Made by a program: the position numbers and the translations under genes. Shown one piece after another: positions 36,059-45,775 of a DNA stretch of 64,000 bases. The stretch's first letter is position 1, and the number at the start of each line of letters is the position of its first letter. The notes under the pieces were generated by a model, which saw nothing but the letters and a program-made list of their open reading frames with translations, was not told the origin of the DNA and ran no database searches. Source of the stretch: Verrucomicrobiales bacterium (GTDB lineage Bacteria; Verrucomicrobiota; Verrucomicrobiia; Verrucomicrobiales; DEV007); contig PBSY01000083.1 of NCBI GenBank assembly GCA_002726915.1, positions 1 through 64,000 of the forward strand, written 5' to 3'.

Positions 36059-36949
36059 TCAAGATCCCGCCCTTTTCTGTTTCAGAATGGCGATCATTTC
36101 CCGCATCGCCGGGGTCACGGCTTTCGTCCTCCGACGCACTATTCCGAGTGGGCGATAAACAAACTGCCCTGATATCGGGACGCTAGCGAGAGTGCCACTT
36201 TCAACCTCGGAACGAACGCTCTCACTGGGAACCATTGAAATCGCATTCTCAATCAAGACCCCCCGCTTTACCGTCTCTATGTTATCGAATTCGACGACCT
36301 CTTTCACTTCGATACCTGATTGGAGAAACATACTGTCGATCGCTTTTCGCGTCGGAAGGTCGGGCTCGAAAGAAATGAAGCGTTCACCATCAATCGCCTT
36401 TAATTCGATCGATTTTTTTCTCGATAAAGGATGCCCCGGAGGACAAATGATGACCAGTCGGTCTTTCCAAGCCGGTTCAATTTCCACTCCCTTCCTTTCC
36501 TGAGGGTAGGCCACCAATCCAAGGTCAGCCTGATTATCTGACACATCGGCATAGACCTGATTTGACCGTCGATATTGTACCTGCAAATCGACGTCAGGAT
36601 AACTCTGACGAAACTTTTCAATATAGGGCGGTAATTCGTGAAACCCGATACTGTAGACAGTTGCGATGGTAAGGCGTCCCGCCACAATGTCGCGCATCGA
36701 AGCCAGTTCTTCCTCAATACCAAGGTAGGACTCCAGAATGCGGCGCGCCGCCTTCAAAAAGACTTCACCTTCCGGAGTCACTGCAAAATTGCGCCGCCCC
36801 CTTTCTACCAAAGTCACACCAAACCTCTCCTCCAACGATCGGATCTGCTGGCTCACAGCACTCTGGCTGATTCCATTGCGTTCCGCCGCATCCGAAAAGC
36901 TAGTCGTCTCGATCAAGTCGCAGAAGACCTTTAAGGTTTCGATGTGCAT
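36059..36949 (-). CDS. LysR-family transcriptional regulator
   Basis: A 296-residue regulator. The N-terminal winged helix-turn-helix reads LKVFCDLIETTSFSDAAE then GISQSAVSQQIRSLEERF. The effector-binding domain begins with GRLTIATVYSIGF. The frame opens upstream, but the ATG at 36949 (MHIETLKVF) matches the family start. The ligand and targets are not evident. The divergent neighbour, a propeller protein gene, starts 146 bases away and is a candidate target. Confidence 0.9.
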   Translation of the reverse strand: MHIETLKVFCDLIETTSFSDAAERNGISQSAVSQQIRSLEERFGVTLVERGRRNFAVTPEGEVFLKAARRILESYLGIEEELASMRDIVAGRLTIATVYSIGFHELPPYIEKFRQSYPDVDLQVQYRRSNQVYADVSDNQADLGLVAYPQERKGVEIEPAWKDRLVIICPPGHPLSRKKSIELKAIDGERFISFEPDLPTRKAIDSMFLQSGIEVKEVVEFDNIETVKRGVLIENAISMVPSESVRSEVESGTLASVPISGQFVYRPLGIVRRRTKAVTPAMREMIAILKQKRAGS

Positions 36950-37095
36950 GACAGGAAATCTGTAACCATCATGCCAGCGTTTGGCAAGAGTCATCACGCC
37001 TCAATACATGCTCCCCGATAACACCGAAGCTTTCCGGTTGCATGAGAGTAACAAAACGTCGTTACTTTCAAAGAATCAGCTACCCCTGACGCTGG

Positions 37096-38352
37096 ATGAC
37101 GCATCGCATTTCTCTCTCCCTTCTAACGTGCCTCTTGCTCCTAGCATCGATTGAACTTGCTGCCCAGGAATGGTCACGATTCCGCGGTGAAAACGGCACT
37201 GGAATCGGAAAAATCAGTTCACTCCCTGACTCTTTCACCAAGGCAGATTACGACTGGGCAATCAAGCTTCGCGGAGTCGGACACTCATCACCGGTGCTCT
37301 GGGGTGATCAGTTGTTCCTTACCCTAGCTGATGAGGAAAAAGGGCAGCGGGTCGTGGCCTGCTACCGCGCGGACAATGGGAAGCAACTGTGGAAGTGGGC
37401 AACTGATGTCGATAAGCATAACCTCCACAAATTAAATAATTTCGCTTCCTCCACTCCCGTGACGACCGCAGACGCGGTCTACGTCGTGTGGGGTTCGGGC
37501 GAAAAAACCGAAGCACTTGGCCTAACCCATCAGGGAAAACTCCTCTGGAAGAAAGAGTGGGAAAACTTCTCCTCCGACCACGGCTTTGGTAGCTCTCCAA
37601 TCATCTCTGAAGGAACTCTCATCCTCCACACTGATTCCGTTACCAATAAAAAAAGTTTCGTAATTGGACTCGATCCGAAAACCGGTGAGGAACTGTGGAG
37701 AGTGGATCGGGCTACTCAGAGCGAAGACGAAAAACATCTCACAGCCTACAATACGCCCGTGACACTCAATGTGAATGGAACACATATGGTCATAGTCTTG
37801 CAAACCAATGACGGTTGGCGCGGCCTCTCGCCTCAAACCGGAGAGAAGCTTTGGCGGTTCAAAGGTGACTACTCACTTCGCTCGGTTGGTTCTATTGCGA
37901 CTGGTGAAGGGATCGTCTTCGCAACTTTCGGTTCCGGTGGGCAAGGCAAGCAGGCGACCGCACTCAAGCCTAACGCAAAAGGTGATCCTGAAATGCTTTA
38001 TGAACTTGGTCTTTCCGACGGGCTCACCTACGTACCCACCCCACTCATCTATCGAAAACGCATTTTTCTTTGGGGCGATGGAGGTATCTTAACCTGTCGT
38101 AATGCCGAAACAGGAGAACTCGTCTACCGCGAACGCATCGGAGGAAATTTCTTCAGCTCACCCGTCATCGCTGATGGAAAACTCTGGTGTGGAAGTCTGG
38201 ATGGCGAGCTGGTCTCTGTCACTACCGGTGATCAGTTCAAAGTCTTAGGACGTTCACGTCTTAACTCTGGGATGAATGCCACTCCTGCAGTCGCAAACAA
38301 TCGTCTCTTCCTGCGGACGCAAACACACTTGATCTCGATAAAGGGACGCTAA
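37096..38352 (+). CDS. exported PQQ-binding-like beta-propeller protein
   Basis: A 418-residue protein with signal peptide MTHRISLSLLTCLLLLASI. WSRFRGENGTG near the start is the usual opening of Verrucomicrobial/Planctomycetal propellers of this type. Tryptophan-docking repeats follow: VACYRADNGKQLWKW, IGLDPKTGEELWRV and RGLSPQTGEKLWRF. It is related to the membrane-anchored propeller at 20388 but is soluble. Cofactor and role are unknown. It ends four bases before panC. Confidence 0.8.
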   Translation: MTHRISLSLLTCLLLLASIELAAQEWSRFRGENGTGIGKISSLPDSFTKADYDWAIKLRGVGHSSPVLWGDQLFLTLADEEKGQRVVACYRADNGKQLWKWATDVDKHNLHKLNNFASSTPVTTADAVYVVWGSGEKTEALGLTHQGKLLWKKEWENFSSDHGFGSSPIISEGTLILHTDSVTNKKSFVIGLDPKTGEELWRVDRATQSEDEKHLTAYNTPVTLNVNGTHMVIVLQTNDGWRGLSPQTGEKLWRFKGDYSLRSVGSIATGEGIVFATFGSGGQGKQATALKPNAKGDPEMLYELGLSDGLTYVPTPLIYRKRIFLWGDGGILTCRNAETGELVYRERIGGNFFSSPVIADGKLWCGSLDGELVSVTTGDQFKVLGRSRLNSGMNATPAVANNRLFLRTQTHLISIKGR

Positions 38353-38356
38353 GCAA

Positions 38357-39217
38357 ATGGAGCTTCTGAAAACGAGGGAAGAACTCCAATCCTGGGTCAA
38401 CAACCGATCCAGCCGTCCCCGGGCCCTCGTCCCCACGATGGGAGCGCTTCATCAAGGCCACGCTTCTCTCATCGACGCTGCCGTAAAATTGGTCGATTCT
38501 GGCGACGTGCTGACCACGATTTTTGTCAATCCCACGCAGTTTGGGCCGAACGAAGATTTCGCTTCCTACCCGCGCCGGCTCGAAGCGGACCTCACGTTGT
38601 GTGAGAGTCACGGCTCAACCGCGGTCTTTGCCCCCGAAGCGTATCATATATATGATAGCAATTCCTCTGTTAGCATTCATGAAAGCAAACTTTCCCGTCG
38701 TTGGTGTGGGGCAAGCCGTCCGGGACACTTCGATGGAGTCTGCACGGTAGTGGCCAAACTCTTTCTTTTGGCCCAACCAAACACAGCGGTTTTCGGTGAA
38801 AAAGACTTCCAGCAGTTAGCCGTTATTCAGCGCCTCACCAGAGACCTGAATTTTCCAGTAGAAATTGTTGGTTGCCCTACCGTTCGGGAAGCAGATGGAC
38901 TCGCGATGAGCTCCCGCAATACCTATCTCTCGGAAGAAGAGAGAGCTGCGGCACCGATACTTCATCGAACGTTGCGCAGTGTTGCTAATGACATATCCCG
39001 CGGAAAATTCCCCTCACCGGAAGTAGCTCGTGAAGAAATTATTGAGAGAATCTCTTCGGAGACGCTCGCCAGAATTGACTATGTTGATGTGGTCGATTCT
39101 GATTCGCTTGAGCCCCTCGATTCCTTCGATAATCACCTCCCCCGTCTACTTGCTGCTGTATTTTTTGGCAACATACGGCTAATCGACAATGTTGGCGCGC
39201 CTCAATCAATCCGCTAG
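38357..39217 (+). CDS. panC: pantothenate synthetase
   Basis: A 286-residue enzyme that condenses pantoate and beta-alanine with ATP. It has the nucleotide-binding VPTMGALHQGHASLI, NPTQFGPNED, the pantoate-site VFGEKDFQQLAVI and GLAMSSRNTYLS (KMSKS-like). Length is typical. It starts four bases after the propeller gene and precedes nadB by 44 bases, so two cofactor-synthesis genes are adjacent. Confidence 0.95.
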   Translation: MELLKTREELQSWVNNRSSRPRALVPTMGALHQGHASLIDAAVKLVDSGDVLTTIFVNPTQFGPNEDFASYPRRLEADLTLCESHGSTAVFAPEAYHIYDSNSSVSIHESKLSRRWCGASRPGHFDGVCTVVAKLFLLAQPNTAVFGEKDFQQLAVIQRLTRDLNFPVEIVGCPTVREADGLAMSSRNTYLSEEERAAAPILHRTLRSVANDISRGKFPSPEVAREEIIERISSETLARIDYVDVVDSDSLEPLDSFDNHLPRLLAAVFFGNIRLIDNVGAPQSIR

Positions 39218-39261
39218 GCTTTGCCGAATCTATTCTCCCTGAACCAACTATCCGGCAGTTT

Positions 39262-40860
39262 TTGAAAGAATACGACTTTATCGTCTTAGGTAGCGGCATC
39301 TCCGGCCTCAGTTTTGCACTGAGAGCCGCAGAGCAAGGAACCGTTGCGATCGTCACGAAAAAGGAAGCCACAAAAACAAATACCGCGTGGGCTCAGGGCG
39401 GCATTTCTTGCGTACGTGGCGAAGAAGACTCTTTCGAAAAGCACGTTTCAGATACGCTCGATGCCGGAGCAGGTTTGTGCCCAGAAGACGTCGTTCACAA
39501 AATCGTCAGCAACGGCCCGGCCGCGATACAGGAATTGATCAACTGGGGAGTCGAATTCGATACTCACCCAGGAAAAGACGGTGAACCAGAAATCGCTCTC
39601 GGGCGCGAAGGCGGGCACACAGAGCGGCGCATTCTTCATCACAAAGATACCACGGGTCGTGAGATCGAAGATAAACTACTGAGCGCGTCTCGGAAGCATC
39701 CCAACATTACGATTCTTGAGCATCATTTTGCGATCGATTTGATTACGACAGCAAAATTGGCTATTGCCTCCCCACCACGGTGTGTCGGCATCTACGCACT
39801 TGATGAAAACTCCTCCAAAATTCTGACGCTTCGCTCGGATCGGGTGCTTCTCTGCACCGGAGGAGCGGGGCGCGTCTACCTTTACACAACCAATCCGGGC
39901 GTTGCTACCGGGGACGGAGTGGCGATGGCCTGGCGGGCAGGGTGCGAGATCGCTAACATGGAATTCGTCCAGTTTCATCCCACCTGCCTTTACCACCACA
40001 GCCTAAATTCGTTTCTCATAACCGAGGCGATGAGAGGTGAAGGCGCCGAACTTATCGATAAAGAGGGGCGTCGATTCATGACAGAATACGATCAACGGGG
40101 ATCTCTTGCACCGCGGGACATCGTGGCGCGGGCGATCGACCGAGAGATTAAGAAGACGGGTGGTCCTTGCGTTTTTCTCGATATCTCTCACAAGCCCGCC
40201 GATTATATTCGCTCCAGATTTCCAAATATCTACAAGACTTGCCTTACCGTCGATATCGATATTACCAAGGATCCGATCCCAGTGGTGCCAGCCGCTCATT
40301 ACCAATGTGGTGGCGTCAAAACAAACGTTAACGGCCGCACATCTTTACCCGGTCTCTGGGCTGTGGGGGAAGTAGCCTCTACCGGCCTCCACGGTGCCAA
40401 CCGCCTCGCGAGTAACTCGCTCTTGGAAGGCGCTGTTGTATCTAAACTAGCACTCGAAGATGCTATTAAGACGCTTCCCCCAGCCAATAAGCAGGAAGTT
40501 TTGGAGATACCAGGATGGGAAACCGGAGATGTCGCTGACGTAGACGAATTAGTCGTGATTTATCACAACTGGGACGAAATTCGACGGTTAATGTGGGACT
40601 ACGTGTCCATTGTTCGTACCACCAAGCGACTGCAGCGTGCCGCCACCCGCCTGCACAATCTCCAGCGTGAAGTGCAGGAGTTTTACTGGAACTTCAAAGT
40701 CACGACTGAACTTCTTGAACTGAGAAATTTGGTCGAAGTCGCGACGCTGATTGTCGACTCTGCCGCCCGTCGCAAGGAAAGCCGGGGACTCCATTTTACC
40801 CTTGATCATCCGAACCGAAACGATCAGGAATGTCGCCACGACACGATTCTTAAAAAGTAG
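39262..40860 (+). CDS. nadB: L-aspartate oxidase
   Basis: A 532-residue flavoprotein that makes iminoaspartate for NAD synthesis. FAD-binding LGSGISGLSFAL, TNTAWAQGGIS, the substrate-site HPTCLYHH and TEAMRGEGAELID, RGSLAPRDIVARAID and the C-terminal ANRLASNSLLEG are all present. The start is TTG at 39262: no ATG or GTG precedes it in frame after the panC stop, and this start puts the FAD motif at the expected place. No nadA or nadC is present nearby. Confidence 0.94.
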   Translation: MKEYDFIVLGSGISGLSFALRAAEQGTVAIVTKKEATKTNTAWAQGGISCVRGEEDSFEKHVSDTLDAGAGLCPEDVVHKIVSNGPAAIQELINWGVEFDTHPGKDGEPEIALGREGGHTERRILHHKDTTGREIEDKLLSASRKHPNITILEHHFAIDLITTAKLAIASPPRCVGIYALDENSSKILTLRSDRVLLCTGGAGRVYLYTTNPGVATGDGVAMAWRAGCEIANMEFVQFHPTCLYHHSLNSFLITEAMRGEGAELIDKEGRRFMTEYDQRGSLAPRDIVARAIDREIKKTGGPCVFLDISHKPADYIRSRFPNIYKTCLTVDIDITKDPIPVVPAAHYQCGGVKTNVNGRTSLPGLWAVGEVASTGLHGANRLASNSLLEGAVVSKLALEDAIKTLPPANKQEVLEIPGWETGDVADVDELVVIYHNWDEIRRLMWDYVSIVRTTKRLQRAATRLHNLQREVQEFYWNFKVTTELLELRNLVEVATLIVDSAARRKESRGLHFTLDHPNRNDQECRHDTILKK

Positions 40861-41143
40861 ATTCAAACCAAATAAATCGGTGCCGGTCTCAATGTATCAA
40901 CTGATGTTTGAGACTCACTCGAGTTCTGAGGTGGCTACGGTACTGTAGACTGGTATTTTTCGATGAGCACGAAGTGCTGTAGGGTCCCGAGGCAACTCAG
41001 GGATCCAACAAGCTCTTTGCGAACTCGTCATTGACTGAAAACCCGGCGCCTAAAGAGCGTATCTTCAATACTCCGTAAATTCCGTAGGAGATTCCTTGCT
41101 TCCCACAATAATGGTGGCGAGGCCACTTCGGTGGAGTGACCTC
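40861..41143. other. non-coding gap with hairpins between convergent genes
   Basis: About 280 bases with no credible frame. GTCTCA/TGAGAC arms (17-base loop) lie near 40888-40916. At 41119-41143, GAGGcCACT and AGTGaCCTC make an eight-pair stem with one mismatch at the stop codon of the minus-strand gene. These may end the two convergent transcripts. Neither is followed by a clean T-run. Confidence 0.4.
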
Positions 41144-41957
41144 AAGGAAGAAGTATCTCCTCTGATTCATTGATACTTAAAGTGAACGGTCGCGAACTCA
41201 GGCTCTGCCCCGCCAGATCTTCCCCATAGAAAGCGATCACGATCTCTTTAAACTGCTTAATATCCCAGGCCCCCTGACTTTCCAACCAGTGTCTCACGAA
41301 TTTGGCGACAGCCAGACTTCCCTGGTCACAAACTTTATTAATCGACAGTGGATCAGCAGCTCGCAGTGCGAGTTTGCTTGTAATTTCCTTCTCCAGCTCA
41401 TCGAGATTTTCCTGACTGTCCCAGCGGGCCCAACCGGCCTTCGACTTCTTCTGAACTGTCCCAGTATCGAACGCTACGGGCAGTGAAGGACTGATGGGTG
41501 GAGCCAACACCAGAAGCCTGTTCCCATCCGTCGACACGCACCACTCCCCGTTTAGTTCGATATGATAGCGATAGGTAGCTGTGACCTGAATTTCTGAAAC
41601 CGTCGTTCCAAGCGGAAGCGTTGTGCCGAACATCTCGATATTGGTTTGCCTCGTGAACTTCTCGGTGGCGGTGGCAGTGGCAATTTCAAGAATGTTTCCC
41701 TCTGTCGCTATTGCCTCCAGTTCACGCCATTCGTCGAAAGTCTCCACGATTTTATCGGGATTGAATTCTTTCGCAATTTCTACTACGGCGTCTTTTGCTG
41801 AGTCTATTCCCTGCTTTCCAAGCCAGATAACGGAAAGAAAAACGATCAGCCCTATCAACCCAAAAAAGATTATAAGCCAGAAAGCGCGATTCCCGGCAGG
41901 GCCAATATGATGGGCCTGACTTTTATCTTTTTCTGGTTCGCGAGCTGACTCCTCCAT
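41142..41957 (-). CDS. single-pass membrane protein of unknown function (DUF4230-like?)
   Basis: A 271-residue protein. A short charged N-terminus (EPEKDKSQ) precedes one membrane helix (FWLIIFFGLIGLIVFLSVIW), leaving about 210 residues outside. The soluble part has VTATYRYHIELNGEW, NRLLVLAPPISPSLPV and a helical C-terminal half. The 'Y-x-Y-x-I-x-L ... L-P-x-P' order recalls DUF4230 proteins, but the match is from memory and weak. I chose the ATG at 41957 over one five codons upstream. Confidence 0.65.
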   Translation of the reverse strand: MEESAREPEKDKSQAHHIGPAGNRAFWLIIFFGLIGLIVFLSVIWLGKQGIDSAKDAVVEIAKEFNPDKIVETFDEWRELEAIATEGNILEIATATATEKFTRQTNIEMFGTTLPLGTTVSEIQVTATYRYHIELNGEWCVSTDGNRLLVLAPPISPSLPVAFDTGTVQKKSKAGWARWDSQENLDELEKEITSKLALRAADPLSINKVCDQGSLAVAKFVRHWLESQGAWDIKQFKEIVIAFYGEDLAGQSLSSRPFTLSINESEEILLP

Positions 41958-41990
41958 GCACCCTGTATACAATCATCCGGAGCAATTCAC

Positions 41991-42917
41991 TCAAAGAAAA
42001 TATCCGCGCTGCTTTTCGGAGATTGGCATTTCGAGAAGCTCCATTGCCTTAAGGACATCCTCCCAAACTCGGCGTTTCATGGCCATGGCCTTGTTTGCGT
42101 CACCTTCCCCCTCCTGCCTTAGGAGAAAGCTCGGATGATAGGTTACCACAACAGGAACCCCATCAAATTCATGCACCTGATTGCGAAGGCCTGACACGGA
42201 CCCTCCAACCTCCAGCAGCCCTTCGGCAGCTGTTCCCCCTAGGGCCACAATTACCTTTGGTCTGACAACCTCGATTTCACGACGAATGTATCGAATTGAC
42301 GCCGCCATTTCTGTTGTATCTGGCTTTCGGTTACTCGTTCCCTGAAACCGTCCATCACCTTTCTTAGGTCGGAACTTTACAATATTAGAAATGTAGACAT
42401 CGTCTCGCTTTAATCCCGTAGCTCCAATAATCTGGTCGAGCTTTCGTCCAGCAGGCCCCACAAATGGCTTCCGTTCCTTCTCCTCTTCCGCACCAGGAGC
42501 TTCTCCAACAAACATCATGTCAGCCATTGGATTACCCACCGCAAAAACAATCTGATCTCTCAGAGTCCCAAGAGCTCGGCACTCTTCACAGTTCTTTGCT
42601 TCTTTGAAAATCTCATTTAGTTCGGCCCTAGCCCACTTCTCGCTCCCAGCATCACCACCTTGAGCAACCACCGACGAGCCCGTTCCCGCAGATCGCTCTA
42701 CCTCCGACGGAGTCATAGTCGCAGCTTTCTCGTTAACGATTTCCCCTGCGGACCCCGAACTAGCGGTCACGGCTTTCATTAATTTCATTGGCAGGGTGTG
42801 CAAAGCCTCCTCGGTTTCCGGCTTTAGAAGAAGTGTTTTAGATCCCCTAGCTTTCTCACGCTTCAGAAGTTGTGAGAGTGCCGTCAACCCGACGGCGATG
42901 GAATTGGTTTCGCCCAT
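41991..42917 (-). CDS. uracil-DNA glycosylase, family 4-like, with incomplete Fe-S ligands
   Basis: A 308-residue DNA repair glycosylase. Catalytic motifs: FVGEAPGAEEE, PFVGPAGRKLD, NIVKFRP and the DNA-clamping TYHPSFLLRQ. Family 4 enzymes use four cysteines for a [4Fe-4S] cluster. Here C110 and C113 (NCEECRALG) are kept, but the cysteine of the usual VKCRP is Phe182, and the later one before the 'L-x-x-Q-I' helix is Ser207. A polar extension of about 100 residues precedes the domain, as seen in several bacterial relatives. I chose the ATG at 42917 because MGETNSIAVG is a better start than the frame's upstream ATG. Confidence 0.86.
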   Translation of the reverse strand: MGETNSIAVGLTALSQLLKREKARGSKTLLLKPETEEALHTLPMKLMKAVTASSGSAGEIVNEKAATMTPSEVERSAGTGSSVVAQGGDAGSEKWARAELNEIFKEAKNCEECRALGTLRDQIVFAVGNPMADMMFVGEAPGAEEEKERKPFVGPAGRKLDQIIGATGLKRDDVYISNIVKFRPKKGDGRFQGTSNRKPDTTEMAASIRYIRREIEVVRPKVIVALGGTAAEGLLEVGGSVSGLRNQVHEFDGVPVVVTYHPSFLLRQEGEGDANKAMAMKRRVWEDVLKAMELLEMPISEKQRGYFL

Positions 42918-43073
42918 GAAGACAATCTTAGCTGACAGCACCTCGTGAAGCCAGAGCCAATCGCCACTGATCCGAAAAATTTGATAGTTTTTTGTTCAAA
43001 CTTTTCCCTTTTTCCGCTTTTGAGTTTTAGCCCAGTAGTGCGAAACTTTTTTTGATTAAACAACTGTGATTTT

Positions 43074-43817
43074 ATGCTAAAGCGACTTGGTAATCTTATA
43101 CGCGGATTTTTCGGAGTCTTTGTCACTGGTCTTGAAAAGCAAAACCCTGAAGCTTTGCTGGAAATTGAGAAAGAAAACCTTCGTAAACAAATTTCTGAAT
43201 ACAATAAGGGACTCGCAGCCCACGCCGGCATGTGCGAACGGTTGATATCACAAGTTCAGCGTCAGGCAAAAGAAGAGAAAGAACTCACTTCGAAAGCCGC
43301 CGCACACTTAAGAGCCGGCAACCGAAAGCTGGCTGGCGAGTATGCTCTCCGTTTGCGGAACGTCAAAGACGAGCATCAGGCAAACATTGAGCAACTCGAA
43401 GAAGCTGAAAAGACCTACAAAGAACTCAAAAGCGCTCGTGATGTCTCTGTAAAAGCCGCGAAAGCCAAGATTGAATCTCTGCGGCGGGATATCGATGAAA
43501 CGCGTATCGCAAGAGCCACGGCTGAGCTAAACGAAATGGCTGCAGGTTTAATCAACGAAATCGGCGGTGCAGGCGATACTCTCAATCGACTTGAGGAAGT
43601 GGTCGCCGAAGAACGCGAGAATGCCAAGGGCCGGGCGTGCGTTGCGAAAGATAGTATCGACAACGCCGAACTCATCGGAATGGAAGCTGAGCGCAGCGCT
43701 ATGGAAGAACTCGCGCTTGCTGAATTTGTAGCCGAGGCCGGGATTGTCACTGAGGAAAGTAAAGCTTCAAATTTCGAAGAAACCTCTCCGGCACCAGAGG
43801 ATGAGAAAGCTACGTAG
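43074..43817 (+). CDS. PspA/IM30-family coiled-coil protein
   Basis: A 247-residue, almost wholly helical protein. The amphipathic N-terminus (LKRLGNLIRGFFGVFV) is followed by long coiled coils with QNPEALLEIEKENLRKQ and an 'R-A-G-N-x-x-L-A-x-x-Y-A-L-R-L' segment near residues 80-95, which resembles PspA/Vipp1. Such proteins coat and protect the inner membrane under stress. The N-terminal helix would be the membrane-binding part. No pspBC or pspF genes are nearby. It is divergent from the UDG gene. Confidence 0.72.
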   Translation: MLKRLGNLIRGFFGVFVTGLEKQNPEALLEIEKENLRKQISEYNKGLAAHAGMCERLISQVQRQAKEEKELTSKAAAHLRAGNRKLAGEYALRLRNVKDEHQANIEQLEEAEKTYKELKSARDVSVKAAKAKIESLRRDIDETRIARATAELNEMAAGLINEIGGAGDTLNRLEEVVAEERENAKGRACVAKDSIDNAELIGMEAERSAMEELALAEFVAEAGIVTEESKASNFEETSPAPEDEKAT

Positions 43818-43877
43818 CTCCTTTGGTAACAATTCATTCTCAAGAGACTGCATCTAACTCATTGTTGTAAACGAGGC

Positions 43878-44273
43878 CTAGTTTAGTCCGGCCTCACCAA
43901 GGTGGCCTGCGGCTTTTGATACCAAAAGGCTCATTTCCAGATCATTCCTACGGTATTCTCCATAAGAATTTAACCGAATCAGCTCTAGCGCTAGGTCTAT
44001 CATTGCAATCGCCCGATCAGGATCGCAGTCAAGTTTATCAGTCAAAACTGCATGAACCTCATCGCACGCTCCTCTCGGATCACCTGTATCTGCGTAACGA
44101 CGAATCAAGGTCCCGGCAATCTCTTTACAGAGGGACACGAGGCCAACGCTAGGGGACTTAGTTACCTGCTCACCTGAAGCCGATTGAGCTACTTTTGTCT
44201 TAACTTGGTTGCAGTCGCAGCGACTAGACGCCTGGAAAAGAGAGACGCCGACAGATCCATTTCTATTTTTCAT
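43878..44273 (-). CDS. hypothetical protein, 131 residues
   Basis: Not recognised. The N-terminal 40 residues are polar and contain CDC near residue 19. The C-terminal 85 residues look helical (LVSLCKEIAGTLIRRYAD, AIAMIDLALELIRLN). No signal peptide or membrane helix. It is convergent with the PspA-like gene, 60 bases away. It could be a small cytosolic regulator or a lineage-specific gene. Confidence 0.5.
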   Translation of the reverse strand: MKNRNGSVGVSLFQASSRCDCNQVKTKVAQSASGEQVTKSPSVGLVSLCKEIAGTLIRRYADTGDPRGACDEVHAVLTDKLDCDPDRAIAMIDLALELIRLNSYGEYRRNDLEMSLLVSKAAGHLGEAGLN

Positions 44274-44716
44274 AATAACACTCTATTCCTAGGGTCGGAC
44301 ATTTAGCGTCCCACCCCCGAATTTGTCAGGAGAGTCTTATAAAAAATTATTATTTTATTTTCATTAATGGCCTCCCCACGGTGAGCTGTGAAAGCAGCCA
44401 GACGTCCTTGCCTCGTCGAATCGCTTCACTCGGATACCTGAAGTGAATCGCAGAGTTCTTTCGTAAGGAATTATCAGGGCGCCACTATTTGACCCTTCCC
44501 TGCTGGCTGTGGCTACTTTTGCCACCTTGCCGTGAGACGGAAGGCTTAAAATAGAAAAGGCCGTTCTACCCCGAGATTTGGTCGATAAAGAAGGACTCTC
44601 GACTAAGCGTTTCAGCTATCAAAGTGCTACCGCGTGAAAATTTGAATTTCGAATCAGCCATCTTCGGTGGTGCCACACGAACCGATTTCTCTCCAAATTT
44701 CTTATCCAAAGATGCC
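44274..44716. other. non-coding gap, about 440 bases
   Basis: No credible frame. An AT-rich block around 44338-44363 (runs of A and T) lies about 65-90 bases upstream of the minus-strand hypothetical gene and could be part of its promoter. No repeats or RNA gene were recognised. Confidence 0.45.
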
Positions 44717-45727
44717 TCAATACAAAGCAGCAGCTTCCTTCAACTGGGTCGCCACTATTTCTCGTAATTCCGAAGGCTCAATAACCTCAGCCTGCCCGCC
44801 GAAGCCAAGAACCCATCGCGCAATGTCTTCAAGTGCGCTCAGCTTCATTGTTAGTTCAATAACGCTACCATCGGATTCAATTGGCGTGACCTCCTGACTC
44901 GGATGCCAGCGCCTTTCGGCCACCACCCTTGCAGCAAATCCTGAAAATCTTATTCGTATCGGGAATGAGTGCCCCCCTCCTTCGCCACCTGCCCAAACAC
45001 CAAAACTCCCAGCAAAGTGATCCTCCAACCGAAAATTCCGTGAACGCAAAAAGCGTTTGTTCGTCAAGTGAACTGACTTCATTCGTTGCACGGCAAAAGT
45101 CCGCCTTGCTTCCCGTTTCAAATCAAAGCCGATCACATACCATCCACCCTCGACCTCGACGAGGTGATACGGCTGCAGCTTACGCTTCTCCGGAATCAGA
45201 TCTCTCAATTTACGGTATTCAAAGTGAAGCTCGCGACATTCCAGCACTGCTTTAGCTAGGCGATCGAAAACAAAAGCGTCATGCTCCGTGAATCCTTGTG
45301 ATTTTACAGCAAAGGCTTGATCCAACTCAGACCACGGAATGGTTACCTGCTCACTCATACTTGATTGAAGGCGTTGGAACCCGCGCCGCAGCGTTGCTTC
45401 AAGTGCCGAACCTTTGAGCGGATCCAGTGCATTTCGAGCGAGGATTAATGAAACGAGGTCTTCGGCAGATGTTTTTAGCAAGGGAAACTGATTCACGGGG
45501 CGCGAATAAAAATACCCATGATTGGTTCCGTCATACTGGACAGGGAGATCCAGCTCGTTCTTCATGAAGCTTATATCACGCTGAATCGTTTTTCGGTTCA
45601 CCTGCAGCTCACGGGCAATGGAATTGCAGTTTGGGAAATGTCCACGGCTGACTGCTTCATGAATTCTCATGATACGCTCAAGTGGCCGGCGCGTCCCGCC
45701 GGCCTTCACCGCTTCTGCTTCCTCCAT
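44717..45727 (-). CDS. WYL-domain transcriptional regulator
   Basis: A 336-residue regulator. The N-terminal helix-turn-helix (NCNSIARELQVNRKTIQRD) is followed by a linker and a WYL-type ligand-sensing domain with GGWYVIGFDLKREARRTFAVQRMKSV-like order, in which the W-Y and the R-x-F-x-x-x-R pattern are clear. WYL proteins are often regulators of DNA-damage or phage-defence genes, but no such genes are adjacent. It is on the same strand as the small lipoprotein gene upstream, 48 bases away. Confidence 0.88.
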   Translation of the reverse strand: MEEAEAVKAGGTRRPLERIMRIHEAVSRGHFPNCNSIARELQVNRKTIQRDISFMKNELDLPVQYDGTNHGYFYSRPVNQFPLLKTSAEDLVSLILARNALDPLKGSALEATLRRGFQRLQSSMSEQVTIPWSELDQAFAVKSQGFTEHDAFVFDRLAKAVLECRELHFEYRKLRDLIPEKRKLQPYHLVEVEGGWYVIGFDLKREARRTFAVQRMKSVHLTNKRFLRSRNFRLEDHFAGSFGVWAGGEGGGHSFPIRIRFSGFAARVVAERRWHPSQEVTPIESDGSVIELTMKLSALEDIARWVLGFGGQAEVIEPSELREIVATQLKEAAALY

Positions 45728-45775
45728 ATTGCTTACTCAGGAAACCTCAGGTATCTAAGGCGGTCAAGGCATGGG

